Assembly (NCBI GenBank): GCA_965153455.1
Contig: OZ234496.1
Location: 16,546,304 to 16,610,303 of the forward strand
DNA: 64,000 nucleotides
Direction: 5' to 3'
Source of the DNA: Sphagnum compactum
Lineage: Eukaryota; Bryophyta; Sphagnopsida; Sphagnales
Position 1 is the first letter of the stretch, and each line of letters starts with the position of its first letter. Positions 51,521 through 62,648 of this stretch are shown piece after piece. A program made the position numbers and the translations under genes. The notes beneath the pieces are model-generated. The model was not told where the DNA came from, did no database searches, and saw nothing but the letters and a program-made list of their open reading frames with translations.

Positions 51521-51930
51521 CCATGAATGTTTTTGTCAATGTGTATAACAACATTTGAATTTCAACTTTTTTCATAAATACGTTAATAGGTACCTAGCTA
51601 GGTAGATAGATAAATAAACATAGGTAGGTAGGTAGAATATTTACACACAAAGTATATTTATGAATATACATACTCCACATAGTATATGTTGGTAAAAGGG
51701 ATTGAACCTTGGTCTCCTTGGCTCCACACCAATGTCTTAGCCATCAAACCGCCCCACCACTTTGTAAAACAGTTTCATACCAAGTGAATTTAACATGTTT
51801 CTTTGAACTTCCATGAATGTTTTTGTCAATGTGTATAACAACATTTGAATTTCAACTTTTTTGATAAATACGTTAATAGGTACCTAGCTAGGTAGATGGA
51901 TAAATAAATATAGGTAGGTAGGTAGGTAGA
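51521..51930. repeat. ~120-bp segment duplicated at 290-bp spacing
   Basis: The stretch from ccatgaatgtttttgtcaat to gataggtaggtaggtag-like sequence at 51521-51640 recurs at 51811-51930 with only three or four differences, so this is a recent internal duplication that includes the first TAGG units. Confidence 0.85.
51690..51770 (-). mobile_element. tRNA-derived SINE head (minus strand)
   Basis: The minus strand reads GCGGTTTGATGGCTAAGACA with an A-box-like TGGCTAAGACATTGG, followed at normal spacing by GGTTCAATCC, a near-perfect B box. It sits between the two duplicated segments inside the CACTA element. Confidence 0.6.
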
Positions 51931-52530
51931 ATATAATAGGTACATAGATAGATAAATAAATAAATAAATAGGTAGGTAGATAAATAAAAAGATAGGTAGG
52001 TAGGTAAATAAATAGGTAACTTTGGTAGATAATAGTAGGTAGGTAGGACATATGTAGGAAGATGGTTGGTAGGTAAGTAGGTAGGTAGGACATAGGTAGG
52101 TAGATTTTAGTAGGTAGGTAGGTAGGTAGGTGAGACATAGGTAGGTAAATGGTAGGTTGGTAAGTAGGTGAGACATAGGTAGGTAAATGGTAGGTTGGTA
52201 GGTAGGTGAGACATAGGTAGGTAAATGGTAGGTTGGTAGGTAGGTGAGACATAGGTAGGTAGATGGTAGGTAAGTAGGTAGGTAGGTAGGACATTGGTAG
52301 ATAGATGGTAAGTAGGTAGGTAGGTAGGTAGATGGTAGGTAAATAGGTAGGTAGGTAGGACATAGGTAGATAGATGGTAGGTAATGAGGTAAGTAGGTCG
52401 ATGGTAAGTAAATAGGTAGGTAAGTAGGTAGGACATAAGTAGATAGATGGTAGGTAAGTAAATAGGTAGGTAAGACATATTTAAGTAAATAGGTAGGTAT
52501 ATGTTAGGTAAGTAGGTAGGTAAGTAGCCT
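51900..52530. repeat. TAGG/TAAA tetranucleotide satellite, ~0.63 kb
   Basis: Almost entirely built from taggtagg with taaa, taga and tgagacatagg interruptions. The interruptions form a higher-order unit (tgagacataggtaggtaaatggtaggttgg) repeated about every 37-41 bases around 52130-52260. The minus strand has no stop codons in pure TACC repeats, which creates long Tyr-Leu-Pro-Thr frames in all three phases. Confidence 0.9.
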
Positions 52531-52823
52531 AGTAAGCATAGCAAATAGGCTAACTAACCAAATTAATATGGCCAATTTTATTAAGTATGGCCAATTTGAC
52601 TAAACCGTGGGCATTTTGATGGACCATTTTAAAAATTTGTCCTTCTTGACTAAATGTACGACTTAACATTTGGTCAAAATGGTCACTTCAGTCAAAAAAC
52701 CAACTAAAAAAACCATGTGTCTTTCATGCCCATGCTTTTAATCAAAGTGAACATTGTTTTCGTCAATGTGGACACTTTAGTCAAGTTGAATCTTTTGAAA
52801 AACCATGATTTCTTATAATGAGT

Positions 52824-54189
52824 TGTAATAAAATAAATTATTAATTAATACTTCTACTTGTTGAATAAAAAAATTTCTATTTAAATTGGAATAGTTGTAG
52901 TAGAATTAATGAATGATAATAGTTTTCTTGGAAGTAGGAATAATTTGCATTTGTTTCCCAAACATCACCTTCATGATGATAATGCTTAGGGATCACATTT
53001 TCACCTTTCTACAAAATGAATTTAAATTTGTTTTCAAAATGTTAAACTTAAGACCATGTGTTACAAATTTCAAAAAATCATTGAATTTGTTTTCAAAATC
53101 ACCATGTTTTTATACATGTTTCAAATTGGTAGCCAAAATCAATTAAGGATGTTTTTTTTGTAAAATTGATATTTTTAATATCCAAATTTGGTTAAATCGA
53201 CTTATGGACAATCACCAATGTAAAGGTGGCTAGTTACAATATTTTAAACTAATCCAAAGGATATGAATAAAACATATAATTATAATTTAAATTAATAAAA
53301 GGATATGCAATTGGGTATGTCAAAATTTTCCTTATAAAGATAATTATGCATCCATGGCAATTTTTCATTCATTGTTGGTTATGTATTTGTTGACTTTCAA
53401 ATTCATGATAACTTTTATATATGCATACAAGTTATGTATAACAAATTTCACATTTGGGTGAAATCATAGTTAAAGAAGCCAGGGGGACGAAGGTAAAAAT
53501 CTTTTTCCAAGGTCTGCGCATGGCACTTGTCATTCGTGCATTGGTTTATAACTTAAAATTCTATATTTCGGATACCCCATTTATCACTGCATCTTAGATA
53601 TAAATATATTTTGACTAAAAATTGATTTTATATCATGTATATTATACATTCATGCCTTTTATCACATATATATGAATAACTTTTGTTAAAGCCACACTTT
53701 CAAAGTCCATAATTTTTAGGGTCAAAAGTACTTTTGAACCAAATGTGCTCAAATGGGTTAATAAAAAAAATCATCAATTAAGTCCTTTTGCCCTTATAAT
53801 CATCAATGTTAAAGTCCTCTCCAATTTTCAAAAAGAATGGTGCACATTTAGTAGAAAAAATGGATGTTTGAAAAAAACAAGGATTATCCACACTTGAGGT
53901 TTGAGGGCTTTGAACATGTAAAAACATTTTTGATTTGTGTTAAGCTTTGAGAATGTAAACTTTGCAATTAGTGGAAAATATTCCAAACATTTATGACAAT
54001 CCAAACTATTATGATTCCTTTGTGATCTTTCAAACATACAAAAATGCAATTTAAAGAGTGTCCACTCAATTAGGTTGCTCTTTTGAATGTGACTTTAACC
54101 ATGTTAATTATGTATATATAAAAAATTCAAACATTTGAAATCAAGTTGCTTCTAGGGGAATTGAACCCCAGTCATTAAAAATGTTTACT
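52824..54189. other. Gene-free AT-rich stretch
   Basis: Nothing coding recognised. Near 54150-54175 the minus strand has a B-box-like TGGGGTTCAATTCC next to the left end of the inverted-repeat element. Confidence 0.4.
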
Positions 54190-54966
54190 TGGGTCCATTC
54201 ACGATTGGGGTACTAAAAAAGAGTATCTAACATTTTAAGGACTACAAAAAACAACTTTGGATTTTTGTTTATTTTACATTATTACAATTGTAATGGATTG
54301 TTGTATGCCAAAAGATAAAATGATGTCTTGTTAAGTTAATAAAAATATTTTAAAATAATTTGGATATGATGTAAATTTCATTTTGAGTCCTGTAAACTAA
54401 CTATATCAAGTGTTTAAATTGCATTTTTTTTAAAAGGAATCAAAAGGAATGCATAAAATCATATAATTGATTTCAAAAAATTTGTACAACAAAAACATGT
54501 CCCCTTCTATGAAAGTACATGTTCATTGGATGAACTTGATGAAAAACCAAATATACAAAACTATCAAAGTTTTGAAATTTTGAAGGAAAAGGCTATAAGG
54601 CAAAAGACTCATTTCTTTGACCATTTGACAAAAAAATTATGTTCAATGGGTTCAAAATGTCTAGCTTTAGGTGCATGTCACATGTGTAAGAAATAATCTT
54701 GCCAAAAAACATGTTTGGTTGTCCATTAAAACTCATTTTGAAATTTTATGGGATTTTTTACGATTATAACCACAACCCAAAATATTCATACACAATTATG
54801 TATGAATGTGAAAAAATCACCACTATCACATGAATTATCTTAAATTGGAATAATCAATTTTTCTCACTTAAATTTGTTTCAAGTAAATGTTATTTGCAAA
54901 AAGTAGCCCCACAAAACACATAGAGTCTTTTTTTCTTTTTTGGTACCCCAATCGTAAATAGACCCA
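54190..54966. mobile_element. Terminal-inverted-repeat element, ~0.78 kb, non-coding
   Basis: The left end tgggtccattcacgattggg continuing to gtactaaaaaaga (54190-54222) is matched, in inverse, by the right end at 54934-54966 (reverse complement TGGGTCTATTTACGATTGGG then GTACCAAAAAAGA) with about three differences in 33 bases. The interior is AT-rich with no transposase. No clear target-site duplication is visible, so the superfamily is undetermined. Confidence 0.65.
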
Positions 54967-56697
54967 CCCATTATATCACAAGTTGCTTACAAAAAAAATA
55001 ACACCCACATAAACACAAAACCAACCCAACCCCACATACATAGAACCCAAAGAAGAAATAATAGTTTCCAGCAACTTTTACTCTTGTTGAGTTCCATAAA
55101 CTGGTCCATAAATAACGAACCCTATAACATCAAATTTGGATAGAAAAAATTAAGGTCACAGTCAAATGGAAAGAGAAAGGATAATTAATTTAAGAATTAA
55201 GGTTTAAGGTTTAAATTGATCACCTAATTTCCATTAACCTACATCTTTTCAAAGTATTTAACTTTTTCAATCAACTAATAATTTTTTTCAACTAAAAAAA
55301 TTTCAACCTTCATATAATCCTTTAAATATGCATTTGGTGTACAATTCAAGTACGAGTCACCAGGCCAATTTTTTATCACTATGATAATTTAATCTAAATT
55401 TTCCATTTGTAAATGATAGCGCTTCGTTACTCAAATTTTTGTAATAGGTGAGAGAAATTAATAGGTGATTCAACCTAACAGGTTATATAATTTGATAGGT
55501 GATAGGTTATCATGTTAGGTGACCTGTAGTTAATCAACTAATGGAAAACATAACATGTTGATAAAACAAATAATTTGTAGAACATGTAGTTTGTAACAAG
55601 TAATTATTTTTTTGACTGTTTGGACTATTAATGTACATATTGGCTAATGATTGTTTACATGGTCTCATCAAACTATTTAATTTTTTAATTAACATGTATA
55701 TAAGTAGGAAAAAGAACATGAGGAGGGAATTGATTTCATTTTATGTTTTTCATTTCAAACTTACAATGGAAAATAAAGCACTTCTATTTTCTGTTTTTTT
55801 TTTGGTAATTTAACTTGTGTACAATAGTTTTCATTTAAAGTTTTGAACTATACATAAGATTTAGAGATTTTTTTTAAATGTACATGTTGATATTTTCAAA
55901 ACTTGTTACTGAAAATAGAAAAAATTCAAGAACATTGATGGGAAATATATTGAAACCCTGTTAACATTTAATGACCATGTAGTGGATCAAAATTCAAAAC
56001 ATTCACGCTTAAAATTTCTAATTATGATCATCAAGTAATAGATCAAAATTGAAAAGCATTAGCATTTGCAAATTCTAGTTTATATCACATTTATTATTGT
56101 TTTGTGCATTTTTAAGATATAATTGTTGTTTCTTGATTTATTTTGAAAACATTAAAAAATAGATTGAAGTTAGTGTAAAGTTTTTGAGGGAAATCAAATG
56201 TCCATTCTATAATAAAATTTGATTGACGAGAGGAATTAATCTGATTTTGTGTTTAAAAAATAATGCAAATGTTTTTATAAAACCTATTGTTTCAAGAGAT
56301 ATTAGGAGTAGTCACCAAAATTCTTTTTACGAAATTAGATTAGGTTATACATCAACATGCATTAAAACCTACACAAATGCAAGATGAATAGCAAATGAAA
56401 CCTACGAGAAACGAACTGATGAATGCACCAAACATGGATGTAACATAATGGGTAGAAGACAAGGATCAACATCAAATTATAGCTAAACCAATTGTGCAGA
56501 AGGACCCAACCATATACTTTCAACCATTCACCAAGTTACACCACAACCTCAACCCAACAACGGATATCAAACACTCATAATGGTGGCGAAAACGAACTTG
56601 TTCAACAGTTTGATGAAGTTGTCTCAGCATGACAATAATGGCAATCTACAACCTTTAGTTATTTCATACTTAAAATACTGGCGATTTACACCAACAA
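54967..56697. other. Gene-free AT-rich stretch
   Basis: AT-rich with no recognised feature. A run of aggtgat/ataggt phrases lies at 55446-55530. Confidence 0.35.
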
Positions 56698-57038
56698 TCT
56701 TATATATAATTACAAACATGGTGTCTATCCGTGCGTGCGTCTGTCCGTTTTTACCTTTTCGAAGTTACCTAATTTACCTAAGTTACTTTTTACTGAGCGG
56801 CAGTTAGGAAGTTACTGCAGGGGGGGGCAACAGGGGTGGGGCGGGCCAGCAGGGGTGGGGCGGGCCAGCACAGGTGGGGGGGGGGCCAGCAGGGGGGGGA
56901 CGGGCGGGAAAGGACCGGACGGGGGAGTGAAGGGAGTGTTTTTTTTTTTTTTCGTTTTTTTTGGGTCCTCCCTCCTTTTCTTGGGGGTGGCTGGAGTGGC
57001 GTAGCCACGGGTTACCAACAACTCGTAATATTTACTAG
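56698..57038 (+). mobile_element. Helitron-like element, 341 bp, with G-rich core
   Basis: Begins TCTTATATATAATTACAAAC and, after GGTGTCTATCCGTGCGTGCG, continues with TCTGTCCG, the same 5' design as the Helitron at 45016-45255. It ends CTAG at 57035-57038 after a GTGGC-GTA-GCCAC hairpin (56996-57008). It is flanked by A on the left and T on the right. The hairpin-to-CTAG distance (about 26 bases) is longer than usual, so the exact 3' end is less sure. Confidence 0.6.
56820..56929 (+). repeat. G-rich minisatellite (ggggcgggccagca units)
   Basis: Repeats of caggggtggggcgggccag with G runs up to ten, followed by a 14-T run. It has many four-by-GGG runs and so G-quadruplex potential. It is strikingly unlike the surrounding AT-rich DNA. 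Confidence 0.85.
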
Positions 57039-57864
57039 TTTGCAAAATCATTAGCCAAATCCCAACATTGCTTTAATAACCATCAATTTAGATATGGAAT
57101 GAATCCAATTTACAAGCAAGTTGGAACAACTTTGTTGCATTGATCGAAAACCTTCTAATTAATTTCCAAGCCACATTTGGAACCTATTGAACCTTCGACA
57201 AGGGCCTACACACCAACATGTCATTTGACCAACCAGAATGGTTCCTAGTCAAGGTGAAAGGTTGAAAATTCTATATAATACACTATATTCAAGAGAAAAT
57301 ATGGGTATTGAAACTATAATCTTTTTTTATTGTCAACAAAAGAGACATCAATTTAATCATTGCGCCTTTGTTAATGATAGATTAAGACAACTATTGAAAG
57401 ATGAAATGATGAATGTTCATCAACCTATCATTCCAACCATTACAAGTATAAATTACTAATGTACCTAGGTAGAGAGTTCAAGCCATGAATCCTAACATTG
57501 GTTATATGGTAGTACATGTTAGTTATTAGTCAACATGACAACTAGCTATTAATTATATGGTCATTTGTACCAAGTAGGACCAATGTTTTACCTACATCTA
57601 CATACTCAATGTGGTATAATGTCATACCCCTTTATGTATTTTTAGATTTTAATTTGTATCTAGCATATCCTACTAGAACAAAAGGATTTGATCCTTATCA
57701 TAAGCATGGACTTCTTGGAGAGGGGCTTAGGCTCTTTGAACACATGCCATTTTTAACACACTACCAAGTTAGGCCAAAACTTTATAGTTGGATGAAGCCC
57801 CAATATGGATGAAAACATATGAAATATATTTTAAGAAATACATAAATACGATATACAAAATTGT

Positions 57865-57990
57865 GAACAACCCAAGGCCAAATAGGCATAGATTTTAAAA
57901 CCTAGGGCCAAATATGCATGAACTTAAAAACCCAAGGTCAATATTTGTGAACTTTTAGACCAAGGGCAAATATTGCATGGGTTGTTAAAC
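57865..57990. repeat. ~37-bp tandem repeat x ~3.5
   Basis: Imperfect copies of aaacctagggccaaatatgcatgaactt recur from 57865 to 57990 with drift in the last copies. Confidence 0.5.
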
Positions 57991-59424
57991 CCTGGGTCTG
58001 TTGGGGTGGCTGAAAAACCCTTATAGAACAACAGGTTTGAAATCACTTAGCATATTGTTATATGTGTTCCTAGGGTTTTTTGGCTCCAAATGTTTAGATG
58101 AAATATTGCATTTTGATTAGACGAAAATCATGAACCAAGGCTTGCTACAAGCATGGCCTTTTCGCTATTCCATAACTGTATGCTTGGTAGTTCACATGTA
58201 TGTTTTGTATGTTTGTTGCATTGCAACAAAGGACACAAGACATTTCTTCAAAACCATAGCTTGAATGTAAAAGGAAATTTCATAATTGATCATTTTATGT
58301 TTCAAAGAAACTCATCATGTTCTCTCTCCACCAAACCATTCTTAAAACAAAATCATTTTCCCAAAATAAATCTCACATCAGAGGTTTTTAATCTTGTCCT
58401 TCAATTTATTTTTCTTGTGCACTTCCACAAAATTTACAACAATTCATCATTCTTTAGTAAAACCACAAAATTAGATGAGTAATTGGTTAGCAAGTATTGT
58501 TCATCATACATGCCATTCCCATATTCTTGACAAGCAATGTTCTTTCTATACAAATGTTGTAAATTTTTTGAACCAATTATATAAATTGTGCATAAAATCC
58601 AAGAAAGAAAGTCAATGTTGAACTATTCTCAATTTCAAGACCGGAGCAACGATCAACATGAATGACTTTGAAAATTTGTTGTACATGCTGGTCACCAACA
58701 TTTTGATGGTGTTTAGATCCTTAGATCCTCTCTTCAAACATGACTTATTGAATGGTAAGGACAAAATGCAAGGAAATTGGGAGACGATCAAGATCCTGGA
58801 CGATGGTTGTTGTTCCCATTTTCAAGACATGCAATCTCCTAAATTTGATATTTGTATCAAAAGGAGAAAGAGTAAGGACCATCTTTGTATCTAGTAAAGG
58901 TTTTATAAGCTTTGTGACGTCCTATTTGTTGACTTTGGGTTGGTGTGTAATATTTGTGGTAACACATTTGAAGTGCATGATGGAGCAACATGACATCAAG
59001 ACTAGGCTTTAAGATCAAAATTTGAATAGTAAGAAACAAAATTTGAATCAACTATAAGCTCAATACAAATGGAATCACACTAACCACTTGTATGCAATAT
59101 GATGTTTTCCAAAGTTCTATCATAGGTTTTTTCTAGCCAAAAACCACTTTTGAATCAAATATTAGGATAAAATTGGTATGAAAGTTTTGAATATTGCTTA
59201 AAACTAAGCCACATTGGTATGAATAGGTGGGTATCACATGGAGGGCTAGTTTTTAAGCCAGATTTCAAGTTGGTTTAGATGAGAATTGCATCTTTTAGAA
59301 TTGTTAAGGTACCAAATGGGTTACAATCTAATACTCATGGATGTTATAAAAGAACCCCCAAGTCCAATTCTTTGGCTAATAAAGCTTATATAAAAGAGCT
59401 ACAAAAAAGTGGGTGCTTAATAGT

Positions 59425-59490
59425 AAAGACTTAAAGTCAAGACCTCTTTGATCTCAAGTAATGTTTTTACCACCAGGCTAGAAACTTTAT
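59425..59490 (-). mobile_element. SINE-like tRNA-derived head, diverged
   Basis: The minus strand reads GCCTGGTGGTAAAAACATTA then, at B-box distance, CTTGACTTTAAGTC. The order and spacing resemble the heads at 50553 and 51690, with a decayed B box. Confidence 0.35.
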
Positions 59491-59604
59491 TTTGTAAATA
59501 CAAAAGAAACATTTTTCTATTTGAAGTTTACACATGCCAATGGTTTTTAAGCTATTGATATAAATGAATTTAGAATCAAAATAGTCACTTTAATGTAATT
59601 ATGT

Positions 59605-59665
59605 CCTTGACATGTGGCTAAGGCATTAGTCTTATTTCATGGAGTCCAAGTTTAAGTTTCAAAAA
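59605..59665 (+). mobile_element. SINE-like tRNA-derived head, diverged
   Basis: CATGTGGCTAAGGCATTAGT (A-box-like) is followed about 25 bases later by AAGTTTAAGTTTC in the B-box position. Confidence 0.35.
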
Positions 59666-60136
59666 AATGACAATTAGCTTAACTTGAAAATCAATGATTC
59701 TTTTTAAAAAGATATTCTGAAAATTGAAGTGGGTATGAAATTTGTGAAATAAAATCAAGAACCAAATTGGTTTTTTTGAATCCCCATAAAAATTAGAATT
59801 AACAGTTCTTTGAAAAAATGAAAATTGTCCAACATTGGTATGACCATTTAAAATTTTAAAAATATTCAATATTAGGACTAAATATGTTTGAAAGTCAATA
59901 GTAGACCAAAATTATTATATTAGAATATGAAGAAACAATTTAATTGGTAGAATTATGTAAGTATGGGTGATAATCCCATCCTTTGGGAATATCACTAGGA
60001 AGATCACACCCCAAAATTTGAAATTTATCCAACTTTAAAACAACATAGGTTCACTTATGAAAAAAAATTCATTTCAAATTTTATATCAAAAAATTTACCC
60101 AAGTCATGAAATTTGAAACTTTGATTAGATTTACAA

Positions 60137-60141
<5 letters not shown>

Positions 60142-60177
<36 letters not shown>
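60142..60177. repeat. (TA)n microsatellite
   Basis: About eighteen uninterrupted TA units. Confidence 0.9.
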
Positions 60178-60179
<2 letters not shown>

Positions 60180-60976
60180 CAATGAATGGTCAAAGAATTT
60201 CTTTCAAAAGAGTAACATTTGGGTTCCTTTGTTCAAGAACACAAAAGAAACATGTTTTTTTCACTTTGAAAAAATGCTTTTAATCCCTAGGAGAACATCA
60301 AATAGTCATTTATTATTTCTTCAATAGATAATGAATTGAAGCAATCACTATTTTTTGAATGATTTTTTAAGGTTGAGATTAGAAGGTCTTGAAGGGCCAT
60401 TGTATTCATGTCTACAAATTTGTAATAATTTTTATTTTTATTTTTTTGGTTTCGATCAACAAAAGGCCATACCCTACTGACTATAGTTGATAAACAAAAC
60501 AAAAAAAGATTTTACAATGGTGCAACTTGACACTTAATAATAAAGGGTCAAAAATCTCAAGAACACATGTCAAAAACATTTTAGGAACACAAATTTTTTA
60601 CTTGTATGGCCAATGTAGGTGTGTACATTTTTTCCATAATGTATATTATATAGATGGTGCAAGTCAATAGTAAAAAATCATAATTTAAAAAGATTAAATT
60701 TCTTAATTGAATTAAATTCGGTCCAACTTTCCTTGAATTTTGGTGAGGTGGTTCCTACTAGTACCACCAAAAGATGGGTTTGCCTTGGGTAGGAAGATCA
60801 AATGAAAAAGACTATACCAATGTTGGGTAGGTACCATGCATGGGGTCAAAAAAAATTAGTATACTCTTTTTTTGTACTCTTGAAATACCTTATGTTTTGA
60901 TAAGACTTCTATTTCAAGTGGCGGCTGAACTTGGCCGCCCATGCTAAGGCGTCTGCTGAGCCACAAGCAGGTCGTC

Positions 60977-61085
60977 ACTTAAAGCACTGCCAAAATGTGA
61001 GGCCAGTGCATTTCGGAGGGAATCTCCGGTTTTCGAAATGCAGTGCCGCCTTTTTTTTATTAAATAATCTGGCAGTGCTTTAAGT
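60977..61085. repeat. Nested inverted repeat (possible cruciform or foldback)
   Basis: Outer arms ACTTAAAGCACTGCCA (60977-60992) and TGGCAGTGCTTTAAGT (61070-61085) are perfect inverse copies, 16 bp. Inside them, TGCATTTCG (61007-61015) and CGAAATGCA (61034-61042) form a second perfect 9-bp pair. The block is GC-richer than its left flank. Confidence 0.85.
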
Positions 61086-61230
61086 TGGGCAACAACCACG
61101 GAGTGCGGGCATTACCCTACACATAACAGCAATCATACTCAGACCGTACGAAAAAAATTAATTATTGGCCTCAGGGCTAAGAGCCTCAAATTAGGGGCTG
61201 CCTTATACAACCTCTATTTCAACTGGCTGA

Positions 61231-61310
61231 ACCTTGCCTAGTGGTCAGCACATGCAGACGACGTCTCTTAAAGCCTCGAGGAGGCATGCCAGCCAAGGTT
61301 CCGCTCTCGT
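61231..61310 (+). mobile_element. Possible tRNA-derived SINE head
   Basis: CCTTGCCTAGTGGTCAGCAC resembles a tRNA D-arm/A-box, and GGTTCCGCTC about 50 bases later resembles a B box. The intervening region does not fold into a normal anticodon arm, so this is not a tRNA gene. Confidence 0.3.
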
Positions 61311-61410
61311 CAGAGGCAGTTGTGTGCGCCAACTTGGAAATCAAGTTCACTCAGCGACTCCACTCGATCGAGAACAAAATTTAAGTAACTGTTTGCTGGA
61401 GGTAACAAGT

Positions 61411-61530
61411 AACAAGGGCCTCTACGTATACAGTCGGAAGATGAAAAGAACTTGCTGCCTGGTGAAGAAACAAGGGCCTCTACGTATACAGTCGGAAGAT
61501 GAAAAGAACTTGCTGCCTGGTGAAGAAACA
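61411..61530 (+). repeat. 58-bp perfect tandem duplication
   Basis: aacaagggcctctacgtata (start of the unit) occurs at 61411 and 61469; the 58 bases following are identical in both copies, then a third copy starts and breaks off (aacaaaggcctc). A plus-strand 129-codon frame runs through it but shows no known domain. Confidence 0.85.
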
Positions 61531-62051
61531 AAGGCCTCAGTGACCAGGCCCAGTCTCGACATCGGCGGCTGGTGCATATTTGACATGGCCCAACGAATTT
61601 TTTTGCATGTGCTGGACTTTTGAGGGTAACAATTATCAGCTAAAATTCATGAAAATCTAGTTCATGTCATACAGTACAGCCCTTACATCACACATTTGAC
61701 ATTTGGGGATTATACAACGTGGCTATTGTATGTTAGTCAACATGCAAACTTAGAGTGAGGTTCACTGGGAAGTTGGGAACTTTGTAGTGGGTTTGATGAT
61801 TACAAAGAACCTGTGTTGTGCAGGTCCTACGTTCCAGAAGGAAACCGATTTTTTATTTCACCAGGTGATTTCGATTCCTTTTTATTTTCAAAAAGTACAC
61901 TAGTTCCCGAGTCTAGGGTAGGTTCCAGGTAATTTTTTGACTAGGTTCCAAAACCCATTGGAAACCTTGAAACAAGGTAAATTTTTTTAATTGCCCCGAT
62001 CTTAGATGTAGGTAAACTAACCGTCGTTGGAGTCAGCTGCGAGGCCAGTGC

Positions 62052-62648
62052 TCAGCCGACGCACTCGCAGGCAATTAGCTGCTCCCCAATGCCACGTTGG
62101 AGCGCGACGGAAAGGCGCTGATTGATCTGGTAGATGGTCTGTCCTCGGGGTCGGTTGTGCTTGTCGACGTGACGGATGGCGATCTTGCGGATCATGATGC
62201 GCGTCTTGGGGGCGGAGCCGCCGAACGTCTCCCAGGTCATGGCGATCATGCGCAAGCCATTGCGACGACACTTCTCGTCGTTGTCGGAGTGCTTCTTGAC
62301 GGCGGCGGCCTTGGCGGCGACTACACTCTTTCCCGTCGCACGATCAATGAAGATGGGCTGCAGCAGGTGTGTAATCACAGAGTACAGGCAGGCGCCCTGG
62401 CCGGCGCAGAACATCGGGAGCAGGACGTCAGCGGGACGATCCTTGCTGCCGGCGATCAGGCTGGTCTTCTCGAGGCGGGACTTGAGACCCGCCTCATTGG
62501 CGATGATGTTCTGCATGTACGGCATGCGGTCGTGGCGGTGAATGGTGTCCGGCCCGTGCCTGCTGATCACGGTGTGGTTGCCGTACGGGTCCATCACGTG
62601 CAGACGGCACTTTGGGCAGCAGACGGCTGGGCATGTCTTCATGCCCAA
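62052..62648 (-). pseudogene. Retroelement C terminus: zinc knuckle and restriction-like endonuclease remnant
   Basis: A 198-codon frame. It opens with CPAVCCPKCRLHVMDPYGNH, where the C-x2-C plus His of a zinc knuckle is visible but the expected last Cys is Arg. Next come RHGPDTIHRHDRM, RPADVLLPMF, a KKHSDNDEKC segment and TWETFGG. This order matches C-terminal regions of reverse transcriptase proteins from algae and animals, where the PAD plus a following Asp and Glu/Lys suggest a PD-(D/E)XK-like nuclease. In the position where I expect D-V-T-V-T the sequence is LYSVIT, so a catalytic Asp appears lost. The endonuclease assignment is inference; the conserved region itself is clear. Confidence 0.5.

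Larger units (their letters stand above)
51179..52820. mobile_element. Non-autonomous CACTA (EnSpm) element, 1.64 kb
   Basis: The left end reads TACTACAAGAAATCACGGTTT. The right end, reverse complemented, reads CATTATAAGAAATCATGGTTT. Both are one C-to-T step from the plant CACTA terminus CACTACAAGAAATC. They are flanked by an exact 3-bp duplication AGT (51176-51178 and 52821-52823). Subterminal regions on both sides repeat TTTGGTCAA and GACTA-type phrases, as CACTA elements do. There is no transposase; the interior is filled by a duplicated segment, a SINE head and a TAGG array. Confidence 0.75.
57039..60970. other. Gene-free AT-rich stretch
   Basis: Short frames (58153-58482, 109 codons; 57609-57812) show no recognised motif. 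It contains two SINE-like heads, a 37-bp tandem repeat and a TA microsatellite, listed separately. Confidence 0.4.

Noticed and set aside
51826-52544. Overlapping minus-strand frames of 116-159 codons made of Tyr-Leu-Pro-Thr repeats
   Set aside because: They are open only because the TACC repeat has no stop codon in any phase; all three frames are open at once and there is no other coding sign.
61231-61310. tRNA gene
   Set aside because: Only A- and B-box-like parts are present and the cloverleaf cannot be completed; kept only as a weak SINE candidate.
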